A stretch of DNA of 64,000 bases from Clostridium cellulovorans 743B (GTDB lineage: Bacteria; Bacillota; Clostridia; Clostridiales; Clostridiaceae): NCBI RefSeq assembly GCF_000145275.1, contig NC_014393.1, forward strand, positions 1,426,001 through 1,490,000, written 5' to 3'. A program made the position numbers and the translations under genes. This document shows, in pieces, positions 28,659 to 38,401 of this stretch (position 1 is its first letter; every line of letters begins with the position of its first letter). The notes beneath the pieces were generated by a model that did no database searches, was not told where the DNA came from, and was given only the letters and a program-made list of their open reading frames with translations.

Positions 28659-29615
28659 TTAATTCTCCTTTCCAGCTTTAGCTTTTTTCAAGTTCTTAAA
28701 TATTTTCAAGGATACTTCTTTGTTTCCAAGTAATCCTTGAGGTCTAAATATCATAAGGAGTATTAATGCTAACGGATATATAATCATTCTGTAATCATTT
28801 AGGTCTCTTAGGAGTTCTGGTAAGAAGGTTAATAATATTGTTGCAAGAACTGAACCTGAAAGCGAGCCCATGCCGCCAAATACTACAAAGGTTAAATAAT
28901 CTATTGATTTATTAAAATCAAATAGAGTTGGTTGAATATAACCTATATAATGAGCATAAAGTCCACCAGCTATTCCAGCAAAAAAGGCTGCTATGATGAA
29001 GGCGAGAATTTTATATTTAAAACTATGTATTCCCATAGATTCTGCAGCAATTTCATCTTCACGTACTGAGAGCATGGCTCTTCCTTGTGATGAATGTATT
29101 ATATTATAAATAACGATAATGGTAATTGTCATAAAAATCAATATAATCAGTAGATTAGATTTTAATGGTATACCTGTTAGGCCACGTGCACCTCCAACAA
29201 AATCAATATTCATAATTATTATTCTTATTATTTCACAAAAAGCTAAGGTCGTTATGGCAAAATAATCTCCTGTAAGCTTTAAAGTAGGATATCCAATTAA
29301 TGCAGCAATAATACTAGCGACTATGGCTCCAGCTATAATTGAAATTACCAATGGAGTTCCTAGTTTTATAGTGATTACTGCAGAAACGTAAGCACCAATT
29401 GACATAAAGCCTGCATGTCCCAAACATAGTTGACCTGTGAAACCAACGATTAAATTAAGAGAAACTGCCAATATAATATTAATTAGTGTAAGATTAATAA
29501 TCCCTGCATAATAATTACTTATGATTTTTGATTTAATGAGTCCAAATAAAAGAAAGTATATTACTATAGAAGATAATAAAATTAACAGAGGTTTGTTCTT
29601 TAAAAGCTTCTTCAT
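28659..29615 (-). CDS. livM: Branched-chain amino acid ABC transporter permease LivM
   Basis: An integral membrane permease of about 318 residues with multiple hydrophobic segments. It carries the family motifs GFTGQLCLGHAGFMSIGAYVSA and, toward the C-terminus, VFGGMGSLSGSVLATILL. It forms the translocation channel with LivH. I place the start at the ATG at 29613-29615 (MKKLLKN), because AGGTG sits six bases ahead of it. A GTG and an ATG two and three codons upstream, directly after the livH stop, are alternatives. Confidence 0.9.
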   Translation of the reverse strand: MKKLLKNKPLLILLSSIVIYFLLFGLIKSKIISNYYAGIINLTLINIILAVSLNLIVGFTGQLCLGHAGFMSIGAYVSAVITIKLGTPLVISIIAGAIVASIIAALIGYPTLKLTGDYFAITTLAFCEIIRIIIMNIDFVGGARGLTGIPLKSNLLIILIFMTITIIVIYNIIHSSQGRAMLSVREDEIAAESMGIHSFKYKILAFIIAAFFAGIAGGLYAHYIGYIQPTLFDFNKSIDYLTFVVFGGMGSLSGSVLATILLTFLPELLRDLNDYRMIIYPLALILLMIFRPQGLLGNKEVSLKIFKNLKKAKAGKEN

Positions 29616-29624
29616 ATCCATCAC

Positions 29625-30500
29625 CTAAACTTTCTCTCTGTTTTTTTTGCCTAGCAAACCAGAGGGTTTAATTAAAAGTATTGCTACTAAAACTCCAAAA
29701 ACAATTGCATCTGAAAATTTTGTTGATATATAACCTTTAGAAAAGGTTTCAAGAAGTCCTATACAAATCCCACCAAGAAGAGAACCAGGAATACTCCCAA
29801 TACCTCCAAGAACTGCTGCTACAAAGGATTTAAGACCTGGCATAACGCCCATATAAGGAGTAATACTAGGATAAGATATAGCAACCAGAACACCAGAAAT
29901 TCCTGCTAGAGCAGAACCAACAGCGAAGGTAAAAGAAATTGTATTGTTAACATTTATACCCATCAAGGAAGCTGCTTCCATATCTTGAGAAGAAGCACGC
30001 ATTGCTTTTCCTATTTTAGTTTTATAAACAATGAATTGAAGAACAATTACAAGTAAAGAAGAAACCACAAACATCAATATTGTTTTCCATTCGATTTCTA
30101 TAGGTCCTATAGATAAAACTCCTGCATTAATTAAATCAGGAAAGGGCTTTGGATTTGAACCTACTAAAATCCTCATAGCGTTTTGTAGCAATAAAGATAT
30201 TCCTATTGCGGTAATCAACAAAGTAATTCTCGGTGAATTTCGTAAGGGTTTATAAGCAATTTTTTCGATTATTATACCTGCCAAAGCAGATACTAACATT
30301 GCGATTAATAAAGTTGGTATCAGTGGTAAACCTAAGGTAGTAGCAGAATAGAAGCCTGCGAAGGCTCCTATCATATATATTTCACCGTGTGCAAAATTAA
30401 TAAGCTGGATAATACCATATACCATGGTATATCCTAATGCAAGTAAAGCATACACACTACCTAAAGCAAGTCCATTTACAAGTTGTTGTAAGAATTCCAT
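29625..30500 (-). CDS. livH: Branched-chain amino acid ABC transporter permease LivH
   Basis: A permease of about 291 residues. It opens with the classic LivH N-terminus LVNGLALGSVYALLALGYTMVYGIIQLINFAHGEIYMIGAF and contains the AVLGGIGSIPGSLLGG loop that contacts the ATPase. AAGGAG precedes the ATG at 30498-30500; a GTG one codon earlier is an alternative. It lies between livK and livM in an uninterrupted operon. Confidence 0.93.
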   Translation of the reverse strand: MEFLQQLVNGLALGSVYALLALGYTMVYGIIQLINFAHGEIYMIGAFAGFYSATTLGLPLIPTLLIAMLVSALAGIIIEKIAYKPLRNSPRITLLITAIGISLLLQNAMRILVGSNPKPFPDLINAGVLSIGPIEIEWKTILMFVVSSLLVIVLQFIVYKTKIGKAMRASSQDMEAASLMGINVNNTISFTFAVGSALAGISGVLVAISYPSITPYMGVMPGLKSFVAAVLGGIGSIPGSLLGGICIGLLETFSKGYISTKFSDAIVFGVLVAILLIKPSGLLGKKNREKV

Positions 30501-30521
30501 CACATAATTCTCCTTATTATC

Positions 30522-31664
30522 TTAAGAATTAACTTTTGTAACTAAAACTTTTTTATCTCCATCAATTTTGATGATAGCAGCTGTTTTTATAGCACTTCTA
30601 TCGCCACCGAATTTAATGTTTCCAGTAACACTGTCTAACTCTATAGAAGCTAATGCATTTTTGATTGCTTCTCCGTCAGTATCATTAGCCTTTTCAATAG
30701 CTTTTACTAGGATTTTTGATGAATCATATCCAAGGGCTGCAAAAGCATCAGGTTCTTTGTCGTATTCTTTTTTGTAAGCATCTACAAAGGTTTTTACTTT
30801 TTCATCTGTATCAGCAGAATAATAATGGTTTATATATAATGCACCATTAACAGAATCCCCACCGATTTTAATCAAATCTTCTGATTCCCATCCGTCTCCG
30901 CCTAAGAATTGAGATTGTATTCCTATATTTCTTGCTTGTTTTGCTATAAGACCAACTACATTATAATAATCAGGTAATACTAGGACATCAGGATTTGCAG
31001 TTTTAATTTTTGTTAATTGTGCTTTAAAATCTGTATCCTTATCATTATAAGTAAGGAATTCTGATACATTTCCGCCTTCAGATTCAAACTTTGTTTTAAA
31101 GGCATCAGCTACGCCTTTCGAATAATCTGAACCAGAGTTATATAGAACAGCAGCTGTTTTCTTTTTTAAGGTTTCCGAAGCATATTTACCTAAAACTTCT
31201 CCTTGGAAAGAGTCAATAAAACAACCTCTGAACATATATTCTCCGCCTACTTTTGTAATAGTTGGCTCAGTTCCTGTAGGGGTAAGCATTGGGATTTTTT
31301 TTGCTGTTGCATTTGGCGCTATAGCGAGAGTTGCACCAGAAGTAACGCCGCCAAGAATAGCGACTACCTTTTCATCATCAACAAGTTTATTGAAAGCTTG
31401 GGTCGCAGAATTTGGTTCTGCTTGATCATCTTCAAAGACAAATTGAATTTTTTTACCATTGATGCCCCCTGCATCATTGATTTCTTTTTCAAGTAAAGAT
31501 GTTCCTTCCTTAACGGATATACCATAAGTTGAAGCAGCACCAGATAGAGGTCCAATTGCACCTATTTTAATTAAGCTGTCGTTAGATTTTTTTTCGCCAC
31601 AACCTGCTAATAATGTCATTGTCATAGCTGAGATCAAGATACCAGCAACTATTTGCTTTTTCAT
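30522..31664 (-). CDS. livK: Branched-chain amino acid ABC transporter substrate-binding lipoprotein
   Basis: A 380-residue lipoprotein. The signal ends in the lipobox LAGC, with lipidated Cys at about 22. The mature part is a type-I periplasmic-binding fold (IKIGAIGPLSGAASTYG, GGINGKKIQFVFEDDQAEP, AILGGVTSGATLAIAP). It is the first gene of the operon and delivers substrate to LivHM. The exact ligand among branched-chain amino acids or related compounds is not settled by sequence. It is divergent from the ABC exporter pair; the 334-bp gap between them holds AT-rich DNA and a palindrome near 31833. Confidence 0.92.
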   Translation of the reverse strand: MKKQIVAGILISAMTMTLLAGCGEKKSNDSLIKIGAIGPLSGAASTYGISVKEGTSLLEKEINDAGGINGKKIQFVFEDDQAEPNSATQAFNKLVDDEKVVAILGGVTSGATLAIAPNATAKKIPMLTPTGTEPTITKVGGEYMFRGCFIDSFQGEVLGKYASETLKKKTAAVLYNSGSDYSKGVADAFKTKFESEGGNVSEFLTYNDKDTDFKAQLTKIKTANPDVLVLPDYYNVVGLIAKQARNIGIQSQFLGGDGWESEDLIKIGGDSVNGALYINHYYSADTDEKVKTFVDAYKKEYDKEPDAFAALGYDSSKILVKAIEKANDTDGEAIKNALASIELDSVTGNIKFGGDRSAIKTAAIIKIDGDKKVLVTKVNS

Positions 31665-31822
31665 AATAATTCCTCCTTATTTTACAGCACTATAATTCCT
31701 TGTTTTCAACTTATTTGTTATAATGGAATATGAGTACTTAAAATGAAAATTTTGTGTTATGGACATAATAACATATTAAGGTGTAAACTACAATAAATCA
31801 AAATAAAGGTAATGTTACAAAA

Positions 31823-31868
31823 TTGACTGGTATTTTTATATTAACTATTTACTTAGTTAATATAAAAA
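31823..31868 (+). promoter_or_regulatory. Putative promoter overlapped by a 15-bp palindrome
   Basis: TTGACT (31823-31828) is followed, 17 bp later, by TATTTA (31846-31851). A perfect inverted repeat with arms 31833-31847 and 31854-31868 and a six-base centre covers the spacer and -10. This suggests a repressor operator for the exporter genes at 31999. It is inference from position and symmetry only. Confidence 0.4.
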
Positions 31869-31998
31869 TTTATTATAAATATTAGTAATGGAAACTTAGA
31901 TAATAAATAAGTATTTATTTTTATAGATATAAGAATTGAATTTTACATAAAAGTCAAATTGATAAGATGAAGATGGAGTTGAAAAGGGTGGTGATTTT

Positions 31999-33819
31999 AT
32001 GAAAGAGAAGAATGAACAAAAGGTTAGCAATTTTAATAATATAGGCTATATATTAAAATTGCTTTGGGAAGCATCTCCTTTTCGAATATTCGCAACAATT
32101 TTTAGGATAACAGCAGAGCAACTTTTTTATGTTTTCTTTTTTGTTTATTTGACACAATACATATTTACAGCTATTGAAACTAACTCTAGCTATTATGAAT
32201 TAATTCTTTTTATTGGCTTTGGATGTATATGTCACATAGGAATACATATACTTTCTGCTTGGTATACCTACTATACTGCAAGGAATGATCCTAAAATCTA
32301 TAAGCACATATTTGATAAGATTATTCTAAAGGCACAAGATATGCCTTTGGTTAAATTTGAGCAACCAGATTTTTATGATAAATTTACAAGAGCTTTAGAT
32401 GAAGCAATAGACAGAGCTTTTAAAACTCTTGATTCTATAGCAAGAATATGTGCTTCAGCAATCGCTGTATTATGTACATCGATGATAATTATTAATGTTG
32501 ATTGGATTTTATTGCTTTTTGTATTTTTTCCAGTGGTAAGTAGTCTTTTGGTTGCAAGAGCTAGTAGTAAGCTTTGGTATCAGATGAGCTTAGAAAAAAC
32601 ACGTTCAAATCGTGTTGTAGGATATACAAAGAGAATATTTTTTGAAAAGAAATATGCTGGAGAAATAAGGCTCTACAATATAAAAGAACTGCTTTTTAGA
32701 AAGCATAGAGAAGCCTTTGATAATCTATATGAAATAGACGTTAAGATTCGCAAAAAGTTAGCAATTTATTCAATTATAAATCAGTTAGTTTTCTATGTGC
32801 TTATGTTCTTTGGCTCAATAATTTATATTGCATATCGAACAACTAGTGGTAATGATGTTTTAATTGCCCCGTATATTGCTATGATTAATGCTATTGGTGC
32901 AGTTTCTTATAATATTGAAGGAGGAATAAGAGAAGTTATTGAGCTTACAAAGCAAGGTGCTTTTATACAAAATCTTCGAGAGTTTCTTGAATATCAACAG
33001 GAAAATAAACAGGGAAGATTGATTCCTATTGCAGAGCCTATTGACGACATTGAATTAAGGAATGTCAGCTATACCTATGAGGGGGCTAAGGAGCCTGTAA
33101 TAAATAATCTTTCTATGCATATTCACAAAGGTGAAAAAATAGCCTTAGTTGGACATAATGGTGCAGGGAAAACTACTATTGTAAAATTATTAATGGGGCT
33201 TTATCAAGTAACTGACGGAGAAGTTATTGCTGGTGGTAATAACATTTTAAACTATGATAGTAATGAATATTATCAGCGTTTTGGCGTTGTTTTTCAAGAT
33301 TTTCAGATATTCGCACTACCCCTTGTACAAAATGTTTTAATGAAGTCTCCTATAAATGAACAGGAAATAAAAAGAGTGGAAGAGGCTCTTGAAAAAGCTC
33401 AGTTTGGAGAGAAGCTTCGAGAATTGCCTAAGGGGCTTGATACAATGCTTACAAAGGAATTTGATGAAGAGGGCATGGGCTTATCAGGAGGAGAAGCGCA
33501 AAAGATTGCAATCGCAAGAATATTTGCTAAGGATTATGATATGGCAATTTTAGATGAACCTTCAAGTGCATTAGATCCAATTGCTGAGTTCAATATGTAC
33601 AACAATATGATGGAGGTTGCTAAAAATAAGACGGTAATTTTTATTTCTCATAGATTATCCTCTGCAAGAATGGCAGATAAAATATATATGCTTGAAAAAG
33701 GAAGAATAATTGAGCAAGGAACCCATGAAGAATTGATGACTTTAAATGGGAAGTATGCAGAAATGTTTAATTTGCAAGCAGAAAATTATAGAGAAGAGGA
33801 GGCGATGAAATATGAATAA
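31999..33819 (+). CDS. ABC exporter, subunit 1 (membrane + ATPase)
   Basis: A 606-residue half-transporter. The N-terminal ~330 residues carry about six membrane segments. The nucleotide-binding domain has Walker A VGHNGAGKTT, Q-loop FQDFQIF, signature LSGGEAQK, Walker B MAILDEPSSALDP with the catalytic Glu, and H-loop ISHRLS. It overlaps the next gene by 8 bp, so the two probably form a heterodimer. Such pairs export peptides, lipids or drugs. No precursor peptide, modification enzyme or immunity gene is visible beside it, so I do not assign a substrate. The RBS is GGGTGGTG. Confidence 0.88.
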   Translation: MKEKNEQKVSNFNNIGYILKLLWEASPFRIFATIFRITAEQLFYVFFFVYLTQYIFTAIETNSSYYELILFIGFGCICHIGIHILSAWYTYYTARNDPKIYKHIFDKIILKAQDMPLVKFEQPDFYDKFTRALDEAIDRAFKTLDSIARICASAIAVLCTSMIIINVDWILLLFVFFPVVSSLLVARASSKLWYQMSLEKTRSNRVVGYTKRIFFEKKYAGEIRLYNIKELLFRKHREAFDNLYEIDVKIRKKLAIYSIINQLVFYVLMFFGSIIYIAYRTTSGNDVLIAPYIAMINAIGAVSYNIEGGIREVIELTKQGAFIQNLREFLEYQQENKQGRLIPIAEPIDDIELRNVSYTYEGAKEPVINNLSMHIHKGEKIALVGHNGAGKTTIVKLLMGLYQVTDGEVIAGGNNILNYDSNEYYQRFGVVFQDFQIFALPLVQNVLMKSPINEQEIKRVEEALEKAQFGEKLRELPKGLDTMLTKEFDEEGMGLSGGEAQKIAIARIFAKDYDMAILDEPSSALDPIAEFNMYNNMMEVAKNKTVIFISHRLSSARMADKIYMLEKGRIIEQGTHEELMTLNGKYAEMFNLQAENYREEEAMKYE

Positions 33820-35629
33820 TCATATAGAACGAGAAAAAATTCCTTTTAAAAAGATTATTTCAAATAATTTATTCGTATTTCGCTATGCCTTGTCTATGAA
33901 TCCAAAGGTAATTATCTTTAGCTTTTTTACTAATATCATAACAACGGTGGGATTTTCTTTATTCTCTACCTTAATGCTAAAAATGGTGATTGATGCAGTA
34001 ATGGCTAAAAAGACCTTTAGAGAAATATTGACGATAATTCTAATTGGAATGACAGCAATTATAATTTTAGAAGTGTTTAATATTTGTACAAATCAATATT
34101 TTGAGGCAAAGATAACTAATATTTCAGGAAAGATTCAGAGGGTTTTTATTAAAAAGGCGGCTCGTATTGATCTTATGTGCTATGATAATCCTAAATATTT
34201 TGATGACTATGTAATTGCCGCAGCTCAAGCTGAGGAAATGCTAGGGCTATGTGTTACTAGTCTTTCATCATTGATTTCATCCTCTATTGCAGTGTTAACT
34301 ATATCAGGAATCATATTTACTATTAATCCTATCATTACAGTTTTTCCTGTTACAGGGTTCTTTGTAAATCTATTTACTAGATATCAGATTATTAAAACAG
34401 AATATGAAATGAATATGGCAAAAAAGATTGTAGCTAGAAAAAGTGATTATTCTAAACGTGTATTTTATCAGCCTGAATATGCTAAAGAAATAAAATTGTC
34501 TGGAATAGCAACGCCCTTGCGAAATCAATTTGATGAGTCAATTGAAGAACAAAGAACCGTTGCAAAAAAATATGGAATAAAGATAGCTGTGTATTCTTTA
34601 ATTAATTGGATTACTGTATTCACTTTTTTATCCTTCTTTTGCTTGCCTGCTTATTTAGGGTATCTAGCACTTGTTAGAAAAGAGATTGCTCTTGGCGATG
34701 TCGCTTCAATGAATACAGCAGCAAATTCTGTTCGTGGTCGTTTAGATCAATTAAATTATGTTTTTGCTGACATTCAAAAGGTTGGATTATATGCTGAGAG
34801 GTTTAGAAAGTTTGTTGAATATGAGGTTAACATTGAAGAAAGCAAAGGTACAAAAGAATTACCTTCAGAGCTTTCAATCATTGAGATAAAAAATATGAGC
34901 TTTAAGTATGATGGCAGTGAAAATTATGCTTTAAAAAATATTAATATTACAATTAATCCAAAGGAGAAAATAGCCCTTGTAGGTCATAATGGCGCTGGAA
35001 AGACAACCTTCGTGAAATTGTTGATGAGACTTTATGATGTAACAGAAGGTGAAATTACATATGGAGATTCTAATATAAAGGATTTTTCTATAAAAGATTA
35101 TCGTGATAATATCGGAGTTGTATTTCAAGATTATCAGGTCTATGCTGCAACCCTTTCTGAAAATGTAATAATGGATAATCTAAATGAAAATAGTGAGGAA
35201 GTGGCATTAACTTCTCTTCAAAAGGCTGATTTTTCTAAAAAACTTCAAAGCTTATCTATGGGAATAGATACAGAGTTAACAAGGGAATTTTCAGATGATG
35301 GTACAGCTTTTTCTGGTGGTGAAGCTCAAAAGCTTGCTATTGCTAGAATGTTTGCAAAGCCATTTAAGGTTGCAATTTTGGATGAGCCTTCAAGTGCTCT
35401 TGACCCTATAGCAGAGTATAAGCTTAATAAGAGCATGATGGAAAATGCTGAAGACGCATCGATTATTTTTATTTCTCATAGACTTTCAACAACTAAAATT
35501 GCAGATAAAATCTATATGTTTGAGAATGGAGAAATTATTGAAGAGGGTACTCATGCTCAATTGATGGAAAAGCAAGGTAAGTATGCAACAATGTTTGAAA
35601 AGCAAGCGCATTATTATGTTGAAGAATAG
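33812..35629 (+). CDS. ABC exporter, subunit 2 (membrane + ATPase)
   Basis: A 605-residue half-transporter, partner of the preceding gene. It has the same architecture: about six membrane segments, then an ATPase with VGHNGAGKTTFVKLL, VFQDYQVYAATLSENV, FSGGEAQKLAIAR and VAILDEPSSALDP. Both subunits keep the catalytic Glu and the signature, so both ATP sites look competent, unlike many asymmetric heterodimeric exporters. Translation is coupled by the 8-bp overlap. The substrate is unknown. Confidence 0.88.
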   Translation: MNNHIEREKIPFKKIISNNLFVFRYALSMNPKVIIFSFFTNIITTVGFSLFSTLMLKMVIDAVMAKKTFREILTIILIGMTAIIILEVFNICTNQYFEAKITNISGKIQRVFIKKAARIDLMCYDNPKYFDDYVIAAAQAEEMLGLCVTSLSSLISSSIAVLTISGIIFTINPIITVFPVTGFFVNLFTRYQIIKTEYEMNMAKKIVARKSDYSKRVFYQPEYAKEIKLSGIATPLRNQFDESIEEQRTVAKKYGIKIAVYSLINWITVFTFLSFFCLPAYLGYLALVRKEIALGDVASMNTAANSVRGRLDQLNYVFADIQKVGLYAERFRKFVEYEVNIEESKGTKELPSELSIIEIKNMSFKYDGSENYALKNINITINPKEKIALVGHNGAGKTTFVKLLMRLYDVTEGEITYGDSNIKDFSIKDYRDNIGVVFQDYQVYAATLSENVIMDNLNENSEEVALTSLQKADFSKKLQSLSMGIDTELTREFSDDGTAFSGGEAQKLAIARMFAKPFKVAILDEPSSALDPIAEYKLNKSMMENAEDASIIFISHRLSTTKIADKIYMFENGEIIEEGTHAQLMEKQGKYATMFEKQAHYYVEE

Positions 35630-35701
35630 TTCTAATATTAAATTAGAAATTACAATTTAATAATCCATGACATACAATAGAAATCAAAAAATTAATGAAA
35701 C

Positions 35702-35790
35702 AGCACTTATAAGCTTAAAGAACTTGTAGGTGCTATTTTTGTATTAATTTAAAATAAGAGCTCTAATATATGAAATGGAGTTCTTGTTTT
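35702..35790 (+). terminator. Two consecutive hairpins after the exporter operon
   Basis: AGCACTTATAAG pairs with CTTGTAGGTGCT (with G-U pairs) and is followed by ATTTTT, a normal terminator at 35702-35740. A second, weaker stem AAGAGCTC / GAGTTCTT with TGTTTT follows at 35756-35790. Confidence 0.7.
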
Positions 35791-35883
35791 ATAAACTTAA
35801 CAATATAATTATCTTAGAATTACTGCTATAAATGGTAAAGGAATAATATTTATTGGGATTAATTTTTGAGGAGATGAATTTAT

Positions 35884-37623
35884 TTGGATACAGATAAAAA
35901 ATTCAAACAACCTAATAATCCCACAGATGAAGAAAGACATAGGATGATGAAGATAGCATTGGAAGAAGCTAATCATCCTGAAGATTACGAGAATTTACTT
36001 GAATTACTTAATCCTCCTAAAGACATAACAACTATTGTTGAGCCAGATAGGTGTGAGGGAATAAAAATCGGTATAATTGGTGGCGGACTTGCAGGTTTAT
36101 CTTCAGCATTTGAGTTAAGAAAACTTGGCTTTGATATTACTATCTTTGAGACTGAAGATAGGCGTATTGGAGGGAGAGTTTATACTCATTATTTTGATAG
36201 GGATAAAAAGCTCTATGGAGAACTTGGCGCTATGCGTATTCCAGCAAGTCATGGGACAACTTGGCATTATATAAATTTATTTGGCTTAGACACAATACCT
36301 TTTGTTCAAAATAATGAAAATACTTTAATTTATATAAGAGGAAAGCATGCGAGAAATGATCCTCAGGGTCTCAGTGTTATGAAAAATATTTATCCAGAAT
36401 TTAATCTTACGGAAATGGAAAGAAGTAGCCCGTGGCAAAAAATTGTAGGCAATGCATTAGCAACTCCATTCTTAAAGGTTGATCCTGAACTAAGAAAAGA
36501 ACTTCTGCAGAATAAGGAACATTACTCAACTCCTATACGGGCCTTGGGAAGCTATAGTATAAGAGAGGTTATGAAGAAAATGGGGGTAAGTGAAGGAGCT
36601 ATTGAGATGATTTCAGGTATTATTCCTTTTCTTGGTGCTTTCTATAACAATAGCTATTCCGAAAATATGCAAGAAGAGTATACTGTTGATTCTGCTTTTA
36701 GATATGCAATAGTAGGCGGAGCAGTGAATCTTCCTTTAGCTTTTTATCGCTCTCTTATGAGTAAAACCCCAAAAGAATATTCAGAACTAAAGAATAAAAA
36801 TATTAAAAGAGTAAGCTGGAGATGCGGAAAGACTGTTACTGGTATATATAAAGAAGATATAGGTAATAAGGTTACTCTTAAGTATATAGATGAACGTTCA
36901 GCAGAGGTTGGAAAGCAAATCTTTGACTTTGTTATCTGCACAATTCCTTTCTCAAGTCTTAGGAATGTAGAAGTTAAACCATATTTCACTCCAGAAAAGA
37001 TGCAGTCAATAAAAGAAGTTTACTACGTATCATCACAAAAAACTGTTTTTATGTGTAATGAGCGCTTTTGGGAAGTTGGAGATGCTAAAAATAGAATTGT
37101 TGGAGGTGGTTCATCCACAGATTTGCCTATTCAAACTATCTGGTATCCATGCTGTCCAAGTGTTGATAGCAATATTGTTTTAAATAATAAGAGAGTTGTT
37201 AGTAAAAAACACAGTTTTTATGATGCTGGAGTTCTCTTAGCTTCCTACAATCTTGGACAAGATGCATTAAGGCTAGGAAATTTACCAGAGAAAACTCGTA
37301 TTGAAAATATAAAAAGACAGGTTGAATTAGTTCATCGCTTAAAGCCTGGATATCTTGATTCTGTAGTTGATGATTATAAATCTGTTTTATGGGATAGTGA
37401 GAAAGGGTTTTATGGAGGATTTTGTTACTTTATGCCAGAGCAACAACAGCTTTTTTCTGCTGCTATGATAAAACCAGAATATGATAACAGAGTATATTTC
37501 GCTGGAGAGCATATAGGTCTTGCTCATGGATGGATAGAGGCATCAGTAAATACTGGAATGAAGGCGGCAAATGCTATAGCAGAATATTGTAAAAATATAT
37601 TAGTAAGCCACGATGATATTTAA
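35884..37623 (+). CDS. Flavin monoamine / L-amino-acid oxidase family protein
   Basis: A 579-residue FAD-dependent amine oxidase. After a ~60-residue polar N-terminal extension comes the dinucleotide-binding fold IGIIGGGLAGLSSAFELRKLG. The GGRVYTH motif follows, then the substrate region beginning GELGAMRIPASHG. The C-terminal FAD motif is VYFAGEHIGLAHGWIEASVNTGMKAA. There is no signal peptide. The family oxidises amines or amino acids to imines, normally passing electrons to O2, which is notable in an apparent anaerobe. The start is TTG with GAGGAG 10 bases upstream; the ATG between them is out of frame and closes at once. The gene is monocistronic. Confidence 0.85.
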   Translation: MDTDKKFKQPNNPTDEERHRMMKIALEEANHPEDYENLLELLNPPKDITTIVEPDRCEGIKIGIIGGGLAGLSSAFELRKLGFDITIFETEDRRIGGRVYTHYFDRDKKLYGELGAMRIPASHGTTWHYINLFGLDTIPFVQNNENTLIYIRGKHARNDPQGLSVMKNIYPEFNLTEMERSSPWQKIVGNALATPFLKVDPELRKELLQNKEHYSTPIRALGSYSIREVMKKMGVSEGAIEMISGIIPFLGAFYNNSYSENMQEEYTVDSAFRYAIVGGAVNLPLAFYRSLMSKTPKEYSELKNKNIKRVSWRCGKTVTGIYKEDIGNKVTLKYIDERSAEVGKQIFDFVICTIPFSSLRNVEVKPYFTPEKMQSIKEVYYVSSQKTVFMCNERFWEVGDAKNRIVGGGSSTDLPIQTIWYPCCPSVDSNIVLNNKRVVSKKHSFYDAGVLLASYNLGQDALRLGNLPEKTRIENIKRQVELVHRLKPGYLDSVVDDYKSVLWDSEKGFYGGFCYFMPEQQQLFSAAMIKPEYDNRVYFAGEHIGLAHGWIEASVNTGMKAANAIAEYCKNILVSHDDI

Positions 37624-37712
37624 AACTGCTCTTAAGATTTTCATTAGGTTGCTTATGTTGGTATAAATGAAAATGATTGAGTAAGATTATGTGTATAAAT
37701 AGATAAGAATTA

Positions 37713-37905
37713 AAAGACTGAGTTGCTTTTTACAGTAGCTCAGTCTTTAGATGTGCCAAGCATAGGAGACAGCTTGACAGCAAAAGTTTGCTATGAAGGT
37801 TGATATTAGAAACCATTAGCTACAGCAAGGTGGCCACCGCCAGATAGAACCTAAAGGAAGCTTACGGCAAAACTTTGCTCTGAGGAACAGAAATTACATA
37901 TAAGT
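37713..37905 (+). ncRNA. Structured non-coding RNA candidate (possible raiA RNA)
   Basis: In a 458-bp gap, a 15-bp hairpin (37713-37727 with 37734-37748) is followed by an unusually G+C-rich stretch with no reading frame. Successive small helices can be drawn: CAAGC/GCTTG, AGCAA/TTGCT, GGTT/AACC, the GGTGGCCACC region, GCAAA/TTTGC and TCTG/CAGA. The 3' half (GGAACAGAAATTACATA) resembles, from memory, the raiA RNA that is common in clostridia. I could not check this against a covariance model. The first hairpin might instead be the terminator of the amine oxidase gene. Confidence 0.5.
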
Positions 37906-38081
37906 CTTATTTAAATCAGGTGATTTTGCATAAAAGAACAAAGACAAATATATTTTAATTCTAATGAAAGTACTTAGAGAATTTATAAATAAAATATATA
38001 CTTATCTACTTAGATATAAGCCATACTAATTAAATGAAGTAAAAGTATAATATTAAAAGGTTTACGAAGGAGGAATTAAGA

Positions 38082-38315
38082 ATGTTAAGCTTTGCAGCAA
38101 CAATAGATGTTAGGACTTATCAGCGAGAAGAGAAGCAACCTATGATTTTTGGAACTTTTGAAAAATTATTATTAGGTGAAACCATGGAACTTATAAATGA
38201 TCATGATCCTCAACCACTTTATCAGAAGTTTATGATATGCTACCCAGAACAATTTTTATGGGAATATTTAGAGCAGGGACCTGAGGTATGGAGAATAGGA
38301 ATCACAAAGAAATAA
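38082..38315 (+). CDS. DUF2249 domain protein (copy 1)
   Basis: A 77-residue protein with the DUF2249 core: IFGTFEKLLLGETMELINDHDPQPLYQKF and the C-terminal EYLEQGPEVWRIGITKK. It is a close paralogue of the protein at 44322, sharing the ELINDHDP and GPEVWR motifs. DUF2249 proteins are TusA-like small folds often found with hemerythrin and nitric-oxide stress genes, as here. The conserved Cys of TusA is not present at the N-terminus. The RBS is GAAGGAGG. The next gene lies 86 bp downstream on the same strand. Confidence 0.88.
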   Translation: MLSFAATIDVRTYQREEKQPMIFGTFEKLLLGETMELINDHDPQPLYQKFMICYPEQFLWEYLEQGPEVWRIGITKK

Positions 38316-38401
38316 ATTTTTCTTGAAGTATTAGTAGTTTTAAATTTAATATAGAAGTATTAGTTGTTTTAAGTTTAATATAAAGGAAAGAGGTTATTTA
38401 T

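Noticed and set aside
31999..35629. Exporter pair considered as part of a bacteriocin or lanthipeptide cluster
   Set aside because: No precursor peptide, modification enzyme, peptidase C39 domain or immunity gene was found on either side.
37907..37918. TTATTTAAATCA, one mismatch from the FNR box, upstream of the first DUF2249 gene
   Set aside because: No -10 lies 35 bp away and it overlaps the structured RNA candidate; kept out of the regulon finding.
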